A stretch of 64,000 nt of DNA from Myripristis murdjan (taxonomy: Eukaryota; Chordata; Actinopteri; Holocentriformes; Holocentridae), in NCBI RefSeq assembly GCF_902150065.1, contig NC_043986.1, forward strand, positions 9,519,390 through 9,583,389, given 5' to 3'. Shown here one piece after another: positions 1-12,540 of this stretch (position 1 is the stretch's first letter; the number at the start of each line of letters is the position of its first letter). Below the pieces are notes generated by a model. It ran no database searches. It saw nothing but the letters and a program-made list of their open reading frames with translations, and was not told where the DNA came from. The position numbers and the translations under genes were made by a program.

Positions 1-120
1 CAGTGAGTACATAACAACATTTATGCAAAGCGACTCATATATTCCTATTTCTTGGCTAAAATATTAGTATACGTTGTGTTGGTGTGAATTAATCGGTGCC
101 TCTTCTGCTCTGGCTTGTAG

Positions 121-3100
121 GAGATGCTGTTTACATGTCGAGTGAGACGAAGAGGCAGGAGTATGTTTTAGCTCAACACGGCCTGATCTACAGAGGCACT
201 CACAAACGAAACAAAGGCACACCCTGGAACTTTGGCCAGGTACACAAAATCTCATTTCATCGCATTCAGCAGCAAAAGCTGCATCCAACTGAGCTTTTTA
301 TACTTTTAGCTGGAAGAAAAATGAAACCATTGAATGCTTCTTCTCAGCAACTGAAAAAAGGAACTATCCTGACAATGTTTTAACATCCAACTGGATTTAT
401 TTTTTTAGATACTGTAAATACTGTAAATTTGCACATTGCCCACATCTATGCACATTGTATACATCGATGCACACTGGTTTTTTGGTTTTTTGCACATTGT
501 TTTTTGCACATTGGGTACTTAGATCTTTAGATCTTGAGTGTCATCTTTTATTCTTTATTTATTTTTTTTATTTATTTAATCTTGTACTCTGTGGATACTG
601 CAGAAAACTGTGAATTTCCTTCGGGATGAATAAAGTATCTATCTATCTATCTATCTATCTTATTTATGAGTCACCCAATTTTAAACCTCTGCTGGTTCCA
701 TCCCGCTGGTTTGTTTCTCATTAGAGACACAGGACTTTATTTTCAGTTCTAGTGGAGAGCCTAAGGTTTCCAAAGATCTACTTCGGTGAAATTGTTGGAC
801 AAATATGGTGGAGAATGTTTTTCTAACTTTGAAGCTACTGGAGGAGAAATGTAAGGAAACCTTGAAGTTCAGCAGTGAGTGACGGACTGCATTTCTTTTG
901 TGTTTTTGTTTTCTCACTCAGCTCAAAGCGCTTGTGCCTCAACATTCACACATTCACTCACACATTCACACACAAATTCACACACACATTCACATGCTGA
1001 TGGCAGAGGCTACCATGCAAAGTGCCAAGCTGCCAATCAGGAGCAGTTAGGAGCTTCAGTGTCTTGCTCATGGACACTTTGACACGCTCACTGTAGGAGC
1101 CAGGGAATCAAACCAGGAACCCTCACTCCACCCTTGCAGCTCTTCACGCATCTCTCTCCCTCTCCTCTGTTTGTCTGTCTGCAGTTTGAGCCTGGGATAC
1201 TGGACATCTGTTTCAAGATCTTGGATGAAAATCCCAAGTTTGTATCCAACGCTGACCAGGACTGCTGTGCCAGGAGAAACCCCATCTATGTGACCCGGGT
1301 GCTGAGCGCCATGGTAAGTGTGTGTCGGGCCTGTGATGGCGGAGTGGGCGCAGGGAGGAAGACTGAAATCTCATTAGCCTGCGAGTCCCACTTAAAGCAC
1401 ACTGTGAATAGCAGTTTGTGTCCATGGAGATCCCCGTGGTGCATCAGAAAGCGCCTCTCTTTTTCTCTTTATTGAAGTTTAGTGGTTGGCAAAGTCTATA
1501 GGCTGCCGTCCTGAGTAAGTCTAGCGTAATTACTGCCATTCCCTGGCAACTTTCCTGCCAGTTCCCTTGGCAACTTTTGTGATTGAGGACAATGGAAGTT
1601 GCCATTGTGTGCTGCCCTGCTTCCAGGCGGATGAAAAGGACTACTGTAGCCTGCAGAAGAAATGATCTCAGCACAGTAATCCTGCTGTGAGCCCATATAG
1701 CCGCCACTATAAATGAGACTTCCAGGGATGTTCTTGGCCAATTTAATAATCATGACCAGAACAAGTAGTAAAGGCTATATGTTAGACATTAAAACAATAT
1801 GTGCTTTTAAAATAAATAGAGAAGATATGAGCATGATGTGTGACGTATTCATGCAAATGTGATAACACGCCAGTTTATATTTATTTTCTATTTATGTTTT
1901 GTCTCTTCAGTCGTGGTGGCTTTCACTGCTGGTTCTGCCTCTGTTTATTCCAAGAAAAAAAAGTATTTATGTAAAAGCTTTCATGAGGGCATGTGCTGAT
2001 TTACTATTGTTTCACATCAGCTGGCAATACGGAGCAGCAAAAGAGACATTAACTTTAATGAAAATTTTGCAATTTATTACTTTATCAGCCCCCACCATAC
2101 CATTATATTTCTCTTTGTTTACTTCCCTGCTGTCTGTCACTCATTTTGCTCTCATTTGGACTTTTCTGCCATTTGCTGGTTCTTTCACATTTAAATGCAA
2201 CACATTGATTAACTGGAACATGCAATGTATATACTCCATCTCTTATGTTTATTATCCTTGCTTTTATCTGTGTTTTTTCCACACACTTTTACTTATAAAA
2301 ACCTGAAAAATGTGCCTTGATTGCATGCAGGACACATTTTGAGGTGAATGCACTACAGTGTGTTGCACGTGAGCAGTAAAAGCATCAGATGCAGTAACAA
2401 GTTTATTGGTGGGACAGAATATTATTATGGTGTTTAGCCTCTCTCATCTCTGTCTCCTTGTCTTTTGCCCCAGATAAACAGTAATAACGACAGAGGAGTG
2501 CTGGTGGGAGAGTGGTATGACTTTGAGGGCGGGGTGCACCCCACCGACTGGATTGGCAGTGGGGACATTTTGCAGCAGTGGGCAGAGAGCGGTCCCGTGA
2601 GTTTCGGCCAGTGCTGGGTCTTTGCTGCTGTTGAATGCACAGGTTGGTGTTTACGGATATTTTTTGTCTATTGCTTTTTATTGTTTGTTCAAAAACAGAT
2701 ATACATGAACACATAATGCAAGACTATTGTCGGGGTGTTAATAATAATAATAAAAATTGCTACCATGTGGTATTAATAGGACTTTTCGATGAAATGCAAA
2801 TGCTCATTGCTCATTAGATTTGCTCTCATGAGCCACACATTATTTCTTGCAATTTTAAAATGTTTCTCCATGAGGAAAATTTCAAGCCACTGTCCGTACG
2901 CAGCATGACTGCTTATTAACTAGCTGTTAGTAATATTTTGGCAAGTTGTCCATCCCTCCCTTGTTTACCTGCCTCATTAAAATTTCAAAGATACAAGCAA
3001 TCTTAGCACTCTTTGGCATATTATGAATCTTTGACATCATTTAACTTAATTTATCCCAGTCCAAAGTTATTTTTTAGAGCAATTAAAAATCCATGTGAGT

Positions 3101-6100
3101 GATCTACAGTATATTAAGGAGTAACACTGATGCATTTTGCAGCAAACCAAACTGTCATCCATCCAAAGGTCATTCCAGGTCATTCCAGCTCCTCCAGTTC
3201 TCCACTCCACTACGTTGATATAAAACCTCCAATAAAATCTGTGTATCAAGAGTCTAAAAATAGTTTATTATCTCACAGTCTGCTGAAGTCTGCTGCTGTT
3301 TGACTCCCTCCGTTTGATGTCTTAGTTGTTTATCTGAAACTGCACCGCTTATCTCAAGTGTGTGTCTTAACGCCCGGGGTGATGAAGTGTGACTCTCTTT
3401 TCCCTCTGCCAGTGTCTCGTGCTCTGGGTATCCCGTGTCGAGTTGTTACTAACTTTGAATCCGCACACGATGCAAACGCCAACTTGGTGATAGAGAACAT
3501 TTATGATGAGAATGGCGAAGATATTTCCGAGGGTGATTCGATATGGTGAGTGTGCTCTAGTAGCTTAATTAATATCAAGGTCTCTCTTTCACACATAAAT
3601 GCAGGCACGCACTCACACTTTCTCTCATTTCACTACCATTTTCCCCTCTTGCACTTTCTTACTCTTTGTTGTTTCCTCTCAAAATGAGTTTCCTCAGTCA
3701 TTCTTTCCATATTTTGAAGTGAAATGCTCATGCTGAGTCTCTACATGTGTAATCCTATATTTAAAACCATGCATGCATCAGGAACTTCCATGTCTGGGTG
3801 GATAGCTGGATGACTCGTCCGGATTTGGGATCAGACTATGATGGATGGCAGGCGAGCGACCCAACTCCTCAAGAGGAAAGTGAAGGTGAACTTCTATTTG
3901 ATACAGTTTTTCCTGGGATTTTTTTTTTTTAAATTTCATATCATTTTATTTGATTTCATTTCATTTTTGGCATTTATGGCTTGAAGTAATTTTGAATTCC
4001 TTCTGAAATGAACCCTGTCTCTGCTGCATGTGTGATGCCTTCAGGTGTTTTCTGCTGCGGGCCCGTCCCGCTGAAGGCCATCAAGGAGGGTGAGCTCACC
4101 AAGAAGTATGACGCTCCCTTTGTTTTCGCTGAGGTGAGACTGTGCTTCCGCTCTATGTAACATTTTAAGGGAAACCCCACAAAACTGCCAAAACCATTAT
4201 ATGTTTATATTTATTTATAAATGTAAATGTATATTTATATTGTACCACCTCTGAGGATTCTGGCCCAGGGAGCTTAAAAGTGACTTCCTCAATTTGTTAA
4301 TTTTCCATGCCATGGATATTCTCCTTTTAAATTCAATTCATGCCAAAGAATTGATGTATTTATTTTATGTGTTTTCAGTGGTGATTCCATGCAGAATCAG
4401 CAGGGGCAAACAAAAAATTTAACCAGAAAAAAACAACATTTTTGAATGATCACAGCTCTCCAGTCATACCCCCCATTCCCCACCAGCATGCGTTACAGTC
4501 ACTTCCTCATCTTTATCATCAGTGCTTTATTATCTTTATGTTGTGTATGGTCTCAGGTTAATGCCGATGTGGTGAACTTGATACGAATGTCAAATGGAGA
4601 GGATGTCATGTTCAGCAGCTCCACAAAGTCTGTTGGACGCAACATCAGCACCAAAGCTGTGGGCTTGGATGAGAGGCATGACATCACACACCAGTACAAG
4701 TACCCTGAAGGTGCCATAAAACACACTCACACACTCACAGTTACTGCCATTTATGTGCTGAAATGTAGTTTTGAAGCAGTTTGTCCTGGAGTTTTGTTGA
4801 ACAAGACTTTGTGCCAATGGTTTCCAGGTACAGAGGAGGAGAGGAAGGTGTATGAGAAGGCCCAACATCACAACAAGCTACAGAAGAAGGGAGAAGAGCC
4901 GGGACTTCATCTCAAGGTTTTACACCATTTTTAGAAACATGGATGGATAGACAGAAAGAAGTGTAATTAATCCTAAAGTTGGGGGTTTTGTTGTTTTTAT
5001 GCCCCTTTCAGCTATAAAATTGAAATTCACAGGTTAAAAAAATCCAATTTACAATAGTAATAATAATATGATCATAAGAATAACATACTTGAAGTATGTT
5101 ATTCTTATGATCATGGTGATATTATCATGAGAATCATCCATTTCAGCTTTTGGGGGCATTTGATTGGTTTTATAACATAAGCAAGAATTAATTAGCCAAG
5201 ATTCCATATGCATATAAAATAGAAATTATGTTTTAGGATGGATTTTTTCCTTTAACCTGAGACCCATCTTATATGCTTCACTCAACTCCTTCCTGCAGAA
5301 TTTATTATTATTATTATTATTCTTTTTGATGATTGATTACTCTGTGAATAGGAGACTGACTTGAATTCATATTCACAATTAAGATCAAGCTGGCCAAAAA
5401 CATGGTCATCGGCTCGGACTTTGAAGTGCACGCTGTCCTCAGAAACAACTGCATGGTGGCCAGAACCTGCAACTTCATGCTGTTCGCCAACGCTGTCGGC
5501 TACAACGGCAAACGAGGAGAGAGCTGCGGATTTGTCTCCAGCAAAGTGGAGGTGAACTCCGGGGAAGGTAAGATCAGCAGCTCGTCTCTTCTCCTTGTTG
5601 CAAAAAGTCACCTCTGCTGGCTCCACATGGCCTCGGCAAGTAATTAGAAATGTCATAAAATTTTCCTCCCGTTGTTCACCTTTTCATCAAACATGTTCTT
5701 AGATTTCCTCACCTTTCCTCTCTAGTAGAGCTGAAACTCATTTGAAAATGATGGTTTAATGAATAAAGCACGGTATATTTTATGTGATTCTTCAGAGGAG
5801 CGCCTCCCCCTGAAACTGAAGTACACCAGATATGGATCATTGATCACTTCTGATAGGCTGATCCAGCTGGTAGCCATCACCATGGACAAGCAGACCAGGA
5901 GCTACCACAAGGCCGAGAAGACCATCGTGCTAGATGAGCCGGATATAGAGATCAAGGTACAGAAGGATGGCTGGGGTAAACCTACCCGAGAATGATCTGT
6001 GTAACATGGGAGTGTCGGCTTTGGTTGTCTTTTGGGGAAATCCAGATGCAACAGCAGTAACTTTGGGTCACATTATAGATCAGGTTCACGTTGCACCTAT

Positions 6101-7602
6101 AAAGAGGAAAAGAAACTGCACTTGTGTATTGCTGAAATACTCACCGTGGTAAAACAGAAGAGTAATGGCCAGTCACTGTGCACTGATAACATCAGTGCAA
6201 CTTCTTTTTTTTGCATTACATGGAAAAACTACAAAAACCGTTTCGGCCACATGTGACTACATATGAATTCATCTGCTGCATTGGTATGCCACCCACAAGA
6301 GGCATTAGTTGGACTTTTTGCATCGTAAATAGATGCAGTTTTCTTTAATACCAAATAATTCGTGGCACTTGTTTTAGTTTGGATCACCAGATGGGTGGAG
6401 TTTAGCACAACAGGGCGTATACAGGATTGTCAAGGCTAAATTCTGGAGGAAATACTTTACTGTCATTGTCCCAATGTCTCATTGTGTTGACTGATCAGAC
6501 ACATTGAGTGACCCCTGTCCAGTTGTATCTATTTTAATAAATTAGTTAACTACATATTATCTCAAACAGGATGAGACATGATGTTGTGTTAAAATGGAAA
6601 CCTGTCTGTGTGCAGCTGGTGGGAGAAGCCACGGTGAACCAGCCCATGACAGCAGAGCTGCTCCTGCTGAACCCGCTGCCCGAGCCGCTGGAGGACTGCA
6701 GCTTCACTGTGGAGGGAGTCGGCCTCACTGACGGCAAACCCATCACACTGAAGTACGTGAGCTCGGCCACAGCAGACGCACAACATCTGAGCTGATTTAC
6801 AGTGGATTGTGTCTCTTCAGGGCTCTCTAAGTCTCGTTAAGCTTGTGGATCCTTTTTTGCTACTGTTCCTTAGAGGGAAAAACTCAGTGATTCCTCTTTT
6901 TGGCTTCTTTACCGCCATTAAGTGCATGAATTCAGAATATCTTCAAGACCATTATGGCATTGAAGCACATGGCCTTTTCTTGCTATAAGCAGCACAAACA
7001 CCAGGGGCCCCCATTCTGAATTTGTAGTGTTTCTCAACAAATAATACCAAGGGGGAAAAAGTATTTAAAAATGGTTTTAAATACATATCAGCTTCTTAAC
7101 CCTTGTATTTGAAACAATTCAAAAGTTTTAAACATTTTTATTGATTCAAAACCTGAAAAAGATTTATTTTTTGCCAAATTGTCCAAAACATTTTCTGATT
7201 TGTTATGATTTTATACATTGCATTTGTCTCTGTATGGGAAAAATAATAGTTGATATATGCCTCTTTTTAGTGGCTCCAAGAGCATCATAAACAGTCTTGC
7301 CAATGCATGTGTATTGACTGAAAAGTTCTCCTCAAAATGCTCTACATATATAAAAATAAAAATGAGTGAAGGCAGTGAGGATGTGTAAAGTGAGTTTGCT
7401 GACAGTCTAACCTCCAGCTCTGCTCCCTCTGCCTGACGCTGCTCGCTCCTCCAGGATCGAAGCTGTGGGTCCCAAAGAGGAAGCGAAGACCAGCGTCGAC
7501 TTCACCCCGAGCAGCGCCGGCTCCTCCGTCCTCCTGGTGAACTTCAGAAGCAACAAACTGAAGAACATCAGGAGCTTCATCAACATCACCGTCCAGGAGT
7601 GA
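121..7602 (+). CDS. tgm2: TGM2-like transglutaminase, 5' part outside the window
   Basis: Calcium-dependent protein-glutamine gamma-glutamyltransferase that cross-links Gln to Lys side chains. Twelve phase-consistent exons are visible: 121-239, 1185-1313, 2474-2642, 3413-3545, 3782-3885, 4045-4133, 4557-4710, 4828-4916, 5384-5567, 5796-5956, 6616-6752 and 7455-7602 (stop TGA). They encode about 538 residues; the N-terminal beta-sandwich (about 150 residues) lies upstream of the window. The catalytic triad is intact: Cys in FGQCWVFAA (exon 2474-2642), His in [10 protein letters not shown] and Asp in SDPTPQE (exon 3782-3885). The last exons encode the end of the core and the two C-terminal beta-barrels. 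A poly(A) signal AATAAA lies at 7843-7848. The neighbouring rprd1b matches the human TGM2-RPRD1B pair and favours TGM2 over other paralogues, but a teleost-specific tgm2 or tgm1-like paralogue is possible. The exon at 5384 has a weak acceptor. Confidence 0.88.
405..661 (+). repeat. Dispersed repeat, non-LTR-like 3' tail with (TCTA)n
   Basis: A region rich in TTGCACATTG units is followed by a tail reading CGGGATGAATAAAGTATCTA and then (TCTA)n. Tails of this kind are common at the 3' ends of teleost non-LTR elements or the SINEs that use them. An inverted relative lies at 20446-20720 and a diverged relative at 15640-15950. It sits in the first visible transglutaminase intron. Confidence 0.6.
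906..1135 (-). repeat. SINE-like dispersed repeat in the tgm intron
   Basis: A CATTCACACA-rich stretch is followed by TGGCAGAGGCTACCATGCAA and then a segment ending GGAATCAAACCAGGAACC. Read on the minus strand the last part resembles a tRNA B-box (GGTTTGATTCC), so a tRNA-derived SINE in reverse orientation is likely. The pattern is familiar from many teleost genomes; the family name was not resolved. Confidence 0.5.
5068..5114. repeat. Perfect 22-bp-arm hairpin in the tgm intron
   Basis: Left arm 5068-5089, loop TGA at 5090-5092, right arm 5093-5114. The arms are exact reverse complements. The hairpin lies in the block of about 310 bp that is present in duplication unit 1 and missing from unit 2. 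Confidence 0.9.
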
Positions 7603-8996
7603 GGATGAGGAGGATGAGGATGATGCACATCACCAGAGCCGGGACGTTCAACAGCGTCACAGCACTAACATCTTTGTTTTTACCACTGGACTAGAATGTG
7701 CAAGACTAATATCAGAGTCACTGATTACCTAAAATTAATTAAGACAATCAAACCAGTATTTTATCATGCAGAAGTAGCCTGCAAAATTAATTTGCTTCTT
7801 TTTGTATTTTGTAATTTTATTGTGTGTATTATTTAACCACTGAATAAATTCCTAGTTTCACAGAAAAAGTCTGGTTTATTTTCAATTTACCAGTCTGGGT
7901 ACCTGTTGGATGTGAATATTGATTTGTGTTTTTATATTACAGATTTTCACTCATGATAACTTGATGACAGACGCCTTATTTTTTTGTTCAAATGGGTCCA
8001 TTTTTTATTGGTATCCACTGAAACACTTTCTTTACAGAAAAAATAAACTACCACTACTGGTAGAGTCCTGGTAGTACAGTATGATTCTGCAGAGAGAAAC
8101 ACATGCCACACAGTTAAGTAGGTAAGAAAAGATCTAACATCTACGATAGCACATCTGGATCGCTCAAGTCCCTCCTCATCACTTCAGCATCTGCTCGTCG
8201 ATTGTGCCTGCCTGGTAGATGGATCGCTGGGTTCCCCGTTCCAGCTGGTTTGAAACCCTGTTTTCCATTCAACTTTTACATTTGTGGGTCAAAGTGAAAC
8301 GTAAATTGAAGTTGAAAGGGTGGAAATTTCTTGACTCTGTTCTGAAGCGCAGAATAAAATCTAAACTCAAGAATAAAATTTACTTTTGCCCCGACAGCTG
8401 AGCTCATTCTCACTTGCCAGAAATGAAAAGCCACCAGAGAACAGGAGCACGGCCTATTTTGGGTTCATTCATCACACTGATTATTAATTCTGCATTGATC
8501 TGCTAAGATAAAGAAAAAGAATGAATCACTGATTTCGGTCTGCATTCATATGGAATTATTTAAAGCAAATCATTCAAAATAATAAAAAAGACCTAATGTG
8601 CTGATCTAACAATCAAACAGAACATTATAAATTGAAACTGTTTTGTCAATATTTTTTTTTTAAATTAAGTTTAAGTCATTATGGTGTCTTTTATTTCCAT
8701 ATTTCAGGAGGTAAAAAAAAAAAAAAAAAAAATTATGTATTTATTAAGGGGTTATTATAAAATTCTTGCTGAATCAACCTACTACCATCGTGGTCTACAA
8801 ACTAATCCAACTGAATTGTTTCAACAAAGAAAGTAATTCTTGAATCAAATTGCAAATTAAAGTGAATCAAACTGAAGGTCTGTTGATTCACACCTTCAGT
8901 TTGACAAACTCTAAGCCACGGCCGCCATGGTTCATTTAATTTGGAGGATTCCTTCTGAAATGAACCCTGTCTCTGCTGCGTGTGTGATGCCTTCAG

Positions 8997-11900
8997 GTGT
9001 TTTCTGCTGCGGGCCCGTCCCGCTGAAGGCCATCAAGGAGGGCGAGCTCACCAAGAAGTATGACGCTCCCTTTGTTTTCGCTGAGGTGAGACTGTGCTTC
9101 CGCTCTGTGTAACATTTTAAGGGAAACCCCACAAAATATTTATTTATAAATGTAAATGTATATTTATATTGTACCACCTCTGAGGATTCTGGCCCAGGGA
9201 GCTTAAAAGTGACTTCCTCAATTTGTTAATTTTCCATGCCATGGATATTCTCCTTTTAAATTCAATTCATGCCAAAGAATTGATGTATTTATTCATTTGT
9301 TTTATTTATTCATTTATGATCAAAAGCGCATTTCTTCTACATCCTGGAAAAAATGTGTTTTCAGTGGTGATTTCATGCAGAACCAGCAGGGGCAAACAAA
9401 AAATTTAACCAGAAAAAAACAAAACATTTTTGAATGATCACAGCTCTCCAGTCATACCCCCCATTTCCCACCAGCATGCGTTACAGCCACTTCCTCATCT
9501 TTATCATCAGTGCTTAATTATCTTTATGTTGTGTATGGTCTCAGGTTAATGCCGATGTGGTGAACTTGATACGAATGTCAAATGGAGAGGATGTCATGTT
9601 CAGCAGCTCCACAAAGTCTGTTGGACGCAACATCAGCACCAAAGCTGTGGGCTTGGATGAGAGGCACGACATCACACACCAGTACAAGTACCCTGAAGGT
9701 GCCGTAAAACACACTCACACACTCACAGTTACTACCATTTATGTGATGAAATGTAGTTTTGAAGCAGTCTGTCCTGGAGTTTTATTGATGCTCCCGGTTT
9801 AAGAGCATCAACAAGACTTTGTGCTGATGGTTTCCAGGTTCAGAGGAGGAGAGGAAGGTGTATGAGAAGGCCCAACATCACAACAAGCTACAGAAGAAGG
9901 GAGAAGAGCCGGGACTCCATCTCAAGGTTTTACACCATTTTTAGAAACATGGATGGATAGACAGAAAGAAGTGTTATTAATCCTAAAGTTGGGGGTTTTG
10001 TTGTTTTTATGCCCCTTTCAGCTATAAAATTGAAATTCACAGGTTAAAAAAAATCCAATTTACAATAAGATTAAGATCAAGCTGGCCAAAAACATGGTCA
10101 TCGGCTCGGACTTTGAAGTGCACGCTGTCCTCAGAAACAACTGCATGGTGGCCAGAACCTGCACCTTCATGCTGCTCGCCAACGCTGTCGGCTACAACGG
10201 CAAACGAGGAGAGAGCTGTGGATTTACCTCCAGCAAAGTGGAGGTGAACTCCGGGGAAGGTAAGATCAGCAGCTCGTCTCTTCTCCTTGTTGCAAAAAGT
10301 CACCTCTGCTGGCTCCACATGGCCTCGGCAAGTAATTACAAATGTCATAAAATTTTCCTCCCGTTGTTCACCTTTTCATCAAACATGTTCTTAGATTTCC
10401 TCACCTTTCCTCTCTAGTAGAGCTGAAACTCATTTGAAAATGATGGTTTAATGAATAAAGCACGGTATATTTTATGTGATTCTTCAGAGGAGCGCCTCCC
10501 CCTGAAACTGAAGTACACCAGATATGGATCATTGATCACTTCTGATAGGCTGATCCAGCTGGTAGCCATCACCATGGACAAGCAGACCAGGAGCTACCAC
10601 AAGGCCGAGAAGACCATCGTGCTAGATGAGCCGGATATAGAGATCAAGGTACAGAAGGATGGCTGGGGTAAACCTGCCCGAGAATGATCTGTGTAACATG
10701 GGAGTGTCGGCTTTGGTTGTCTTTTGGGGAAATCCAGATGCAACAGCAGTAACTTTGGGTCACATTATAGATCAGGTTCACGTTGCACCTATAAAGAGGA
10801 AAAGAACCTGCACTTGTGTATTGCTGAAATACTCACCGTGGTAAAACAGAAGAGTAATGGCCAGTCACTGCGCACTGATAACATCAGTGCAACTTCTTTT
10901 TTTTTTGCATTACATGGAAAAACAACAAAAACCGTTTCGGCCACATGTGACTACATATGAATTCATCTGCTGCATTGGTATGCCACCCACAAGAGGCATT
11001 AGTTGGACATTTTGCATCGTAAATAGATGCAGTTTTCTTTAATACCAAATAATTCGTGGCACTTGTTTTAGTTTGGATCACCAGATAGGTGGAGTTAAGC
11101 ACAACAGGGTGTATACAGGATTGTCAAGGCTAAATTCTGGAGGAAATACTTTAGTGTCATTGTCCAAATGTCTCATTGTGTTGACTGATCAAACACATTG
11201 AGTGACCCGTGTCCAGTTGTATCTATTTTAATAAATTAGTTAACTACATATTATCTCAAACAGGATGAGACATGATGCTGTGTTAAAATGGAAACCTGTC
11301 TGTGTGCAGCTGGTGGGAGAAGCCACGGTGAACCAGCCCATGACGGCAGAGCTGCTCCTGCTGAACCCGCTGCCCGAGCCGCTGGAGGACTGCAGCTTCA
11401 CTGTGGAGGGAGTCGGCCTCACTGACGGCAAACCCATCACACTGAAGTACGTGAGCTCGGCCGCAGCAGACGCACAACATCTGAGCTGATTTACAATGGA
11501 TTGTGTCTCTTTAGGGCTCTCTAAGTCTCGTTAAACTTGTGGATCCTTTTTTGCTACTGTTCCTTACAGGGAAAAACTCAGTGATTCCTCTTTTTGGCTT
11601 CTTTACCGCCATTAAGTGCATGAATTCAGAATATCTTCAAGACCATTATGGCATTGAAGCACATGGCCTTTTCTTGCTATAAGCAGCACAAACACCAGGG
11701 GCCCCCATTCTGAATTTGTAGTGTTTCTCAACAAATAATACCAAGGGGGAAAAAGTATTTAAAAATGGTTTTAAATACATATCAGCTTCTTAACCCTTGT
11801 ATTTGAAAAAAATCAAAAGTTTTAAACATTTTTATTGATTCAAAAACCTGAAAAAGATTTATTTTTTGCCAAATTGTCCAAAACATTTTCTGATTTGTTA

Positions 11901-12294
11901 TGATTTTATACATTGCATTTGTCTCCGTATGGGAAAAATAATAGTTGATATATGCCTCTTTTTAGTGGCTCCAAGAGCATCATAAACAGTCTTGCCAATG
12001 CATGTGTATTGACTGAAAAGTTCTCCTCAAAATGCTCTACATATATAAAAATAAAAATGAGAAGGCAGTGAGGAGGTGTACATGAGTTCGATGACAGTCT
12101 AACCTCCAGCTCTGCTCACTCTGCCTGACGCTGCTCGCTCCTCCAGGATCGAGGCTGTGGGTCCCAAAGAGGAAGCGAAGGCCAGTGTCGACTTCACCCC
12201 GAGCAGCGCCGGCTCCTCCGTCCTCCTGGTGAACTTCAGAAGCAACAAACTGAAGAACATCAGGAGCTTCATCAACATCACCGTCCAGGAGTGA
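8997..12294 (+). CDS. Duplicated C-terminal exon cassette of the transglutaminase
   Basis: Second copy of the last seven transglutaminase exons: 8997-9085, 9545-9698, 9838-9926, 10076-10259, 10488-10648, 11310-11446 and 12147-12294 (stop). Each exon has exactly the length of its counterpart (89, 154, 89, 184, 161, 137, 148 nt), keeps splice dinucleotides and phase, and has no stop. About 320 residues are encoded: the end of the core and both beta-barrels. The cassette lacks the N-terminal sandwich and all three catalytic residues, so alone it could not be a working enzyme. Replacements seen include NFMLF to TFMLL, GFVSS to GFTSS and EAKTSV to EAKASV. The exon at 3782-3885 ends in the phase that 8997 accepts, so it could serve as an alternative 3' end of the upstream gene. 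Otherwise it is a very young gene fragment or an assembly duplication. Poly(A) signal at 12535-12540. Confidence 0.75.
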
Positions 12295-12540
12295 GGATGA
12301 GGAGGATGAGGATGATGCACGTCACTGGAGCCGGGACGTTCAACAGCGTCACAGCACTAACATCTTTGTTTTTACCACTGGACTAGAATGTGCAAGACTA
12401 ATATCAGAGTCACTGATTACCTAAAATTAATTAAGACAATCAAACCAGTATTTTATCATGCAGAAGTAGCCTGCAAAATTAATTCGCTTCTTTTTGTATT
12501 TTGTAATTTTATTGTGTGTATTATTTAACCACTGAATAAA

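Noticed and set aside
1899-2306. 135-codon frame in a transglutaminase intron
   Set aside because: Hydrophobic translation of T-rich intron between two well-placed exons.
8948-12294. Second transglutaminase as an independent complete gene
   Set aside because: No exons for the sandwich or catalytic centre occur between 7602 and 8997; only the C-terminal cassette is present.
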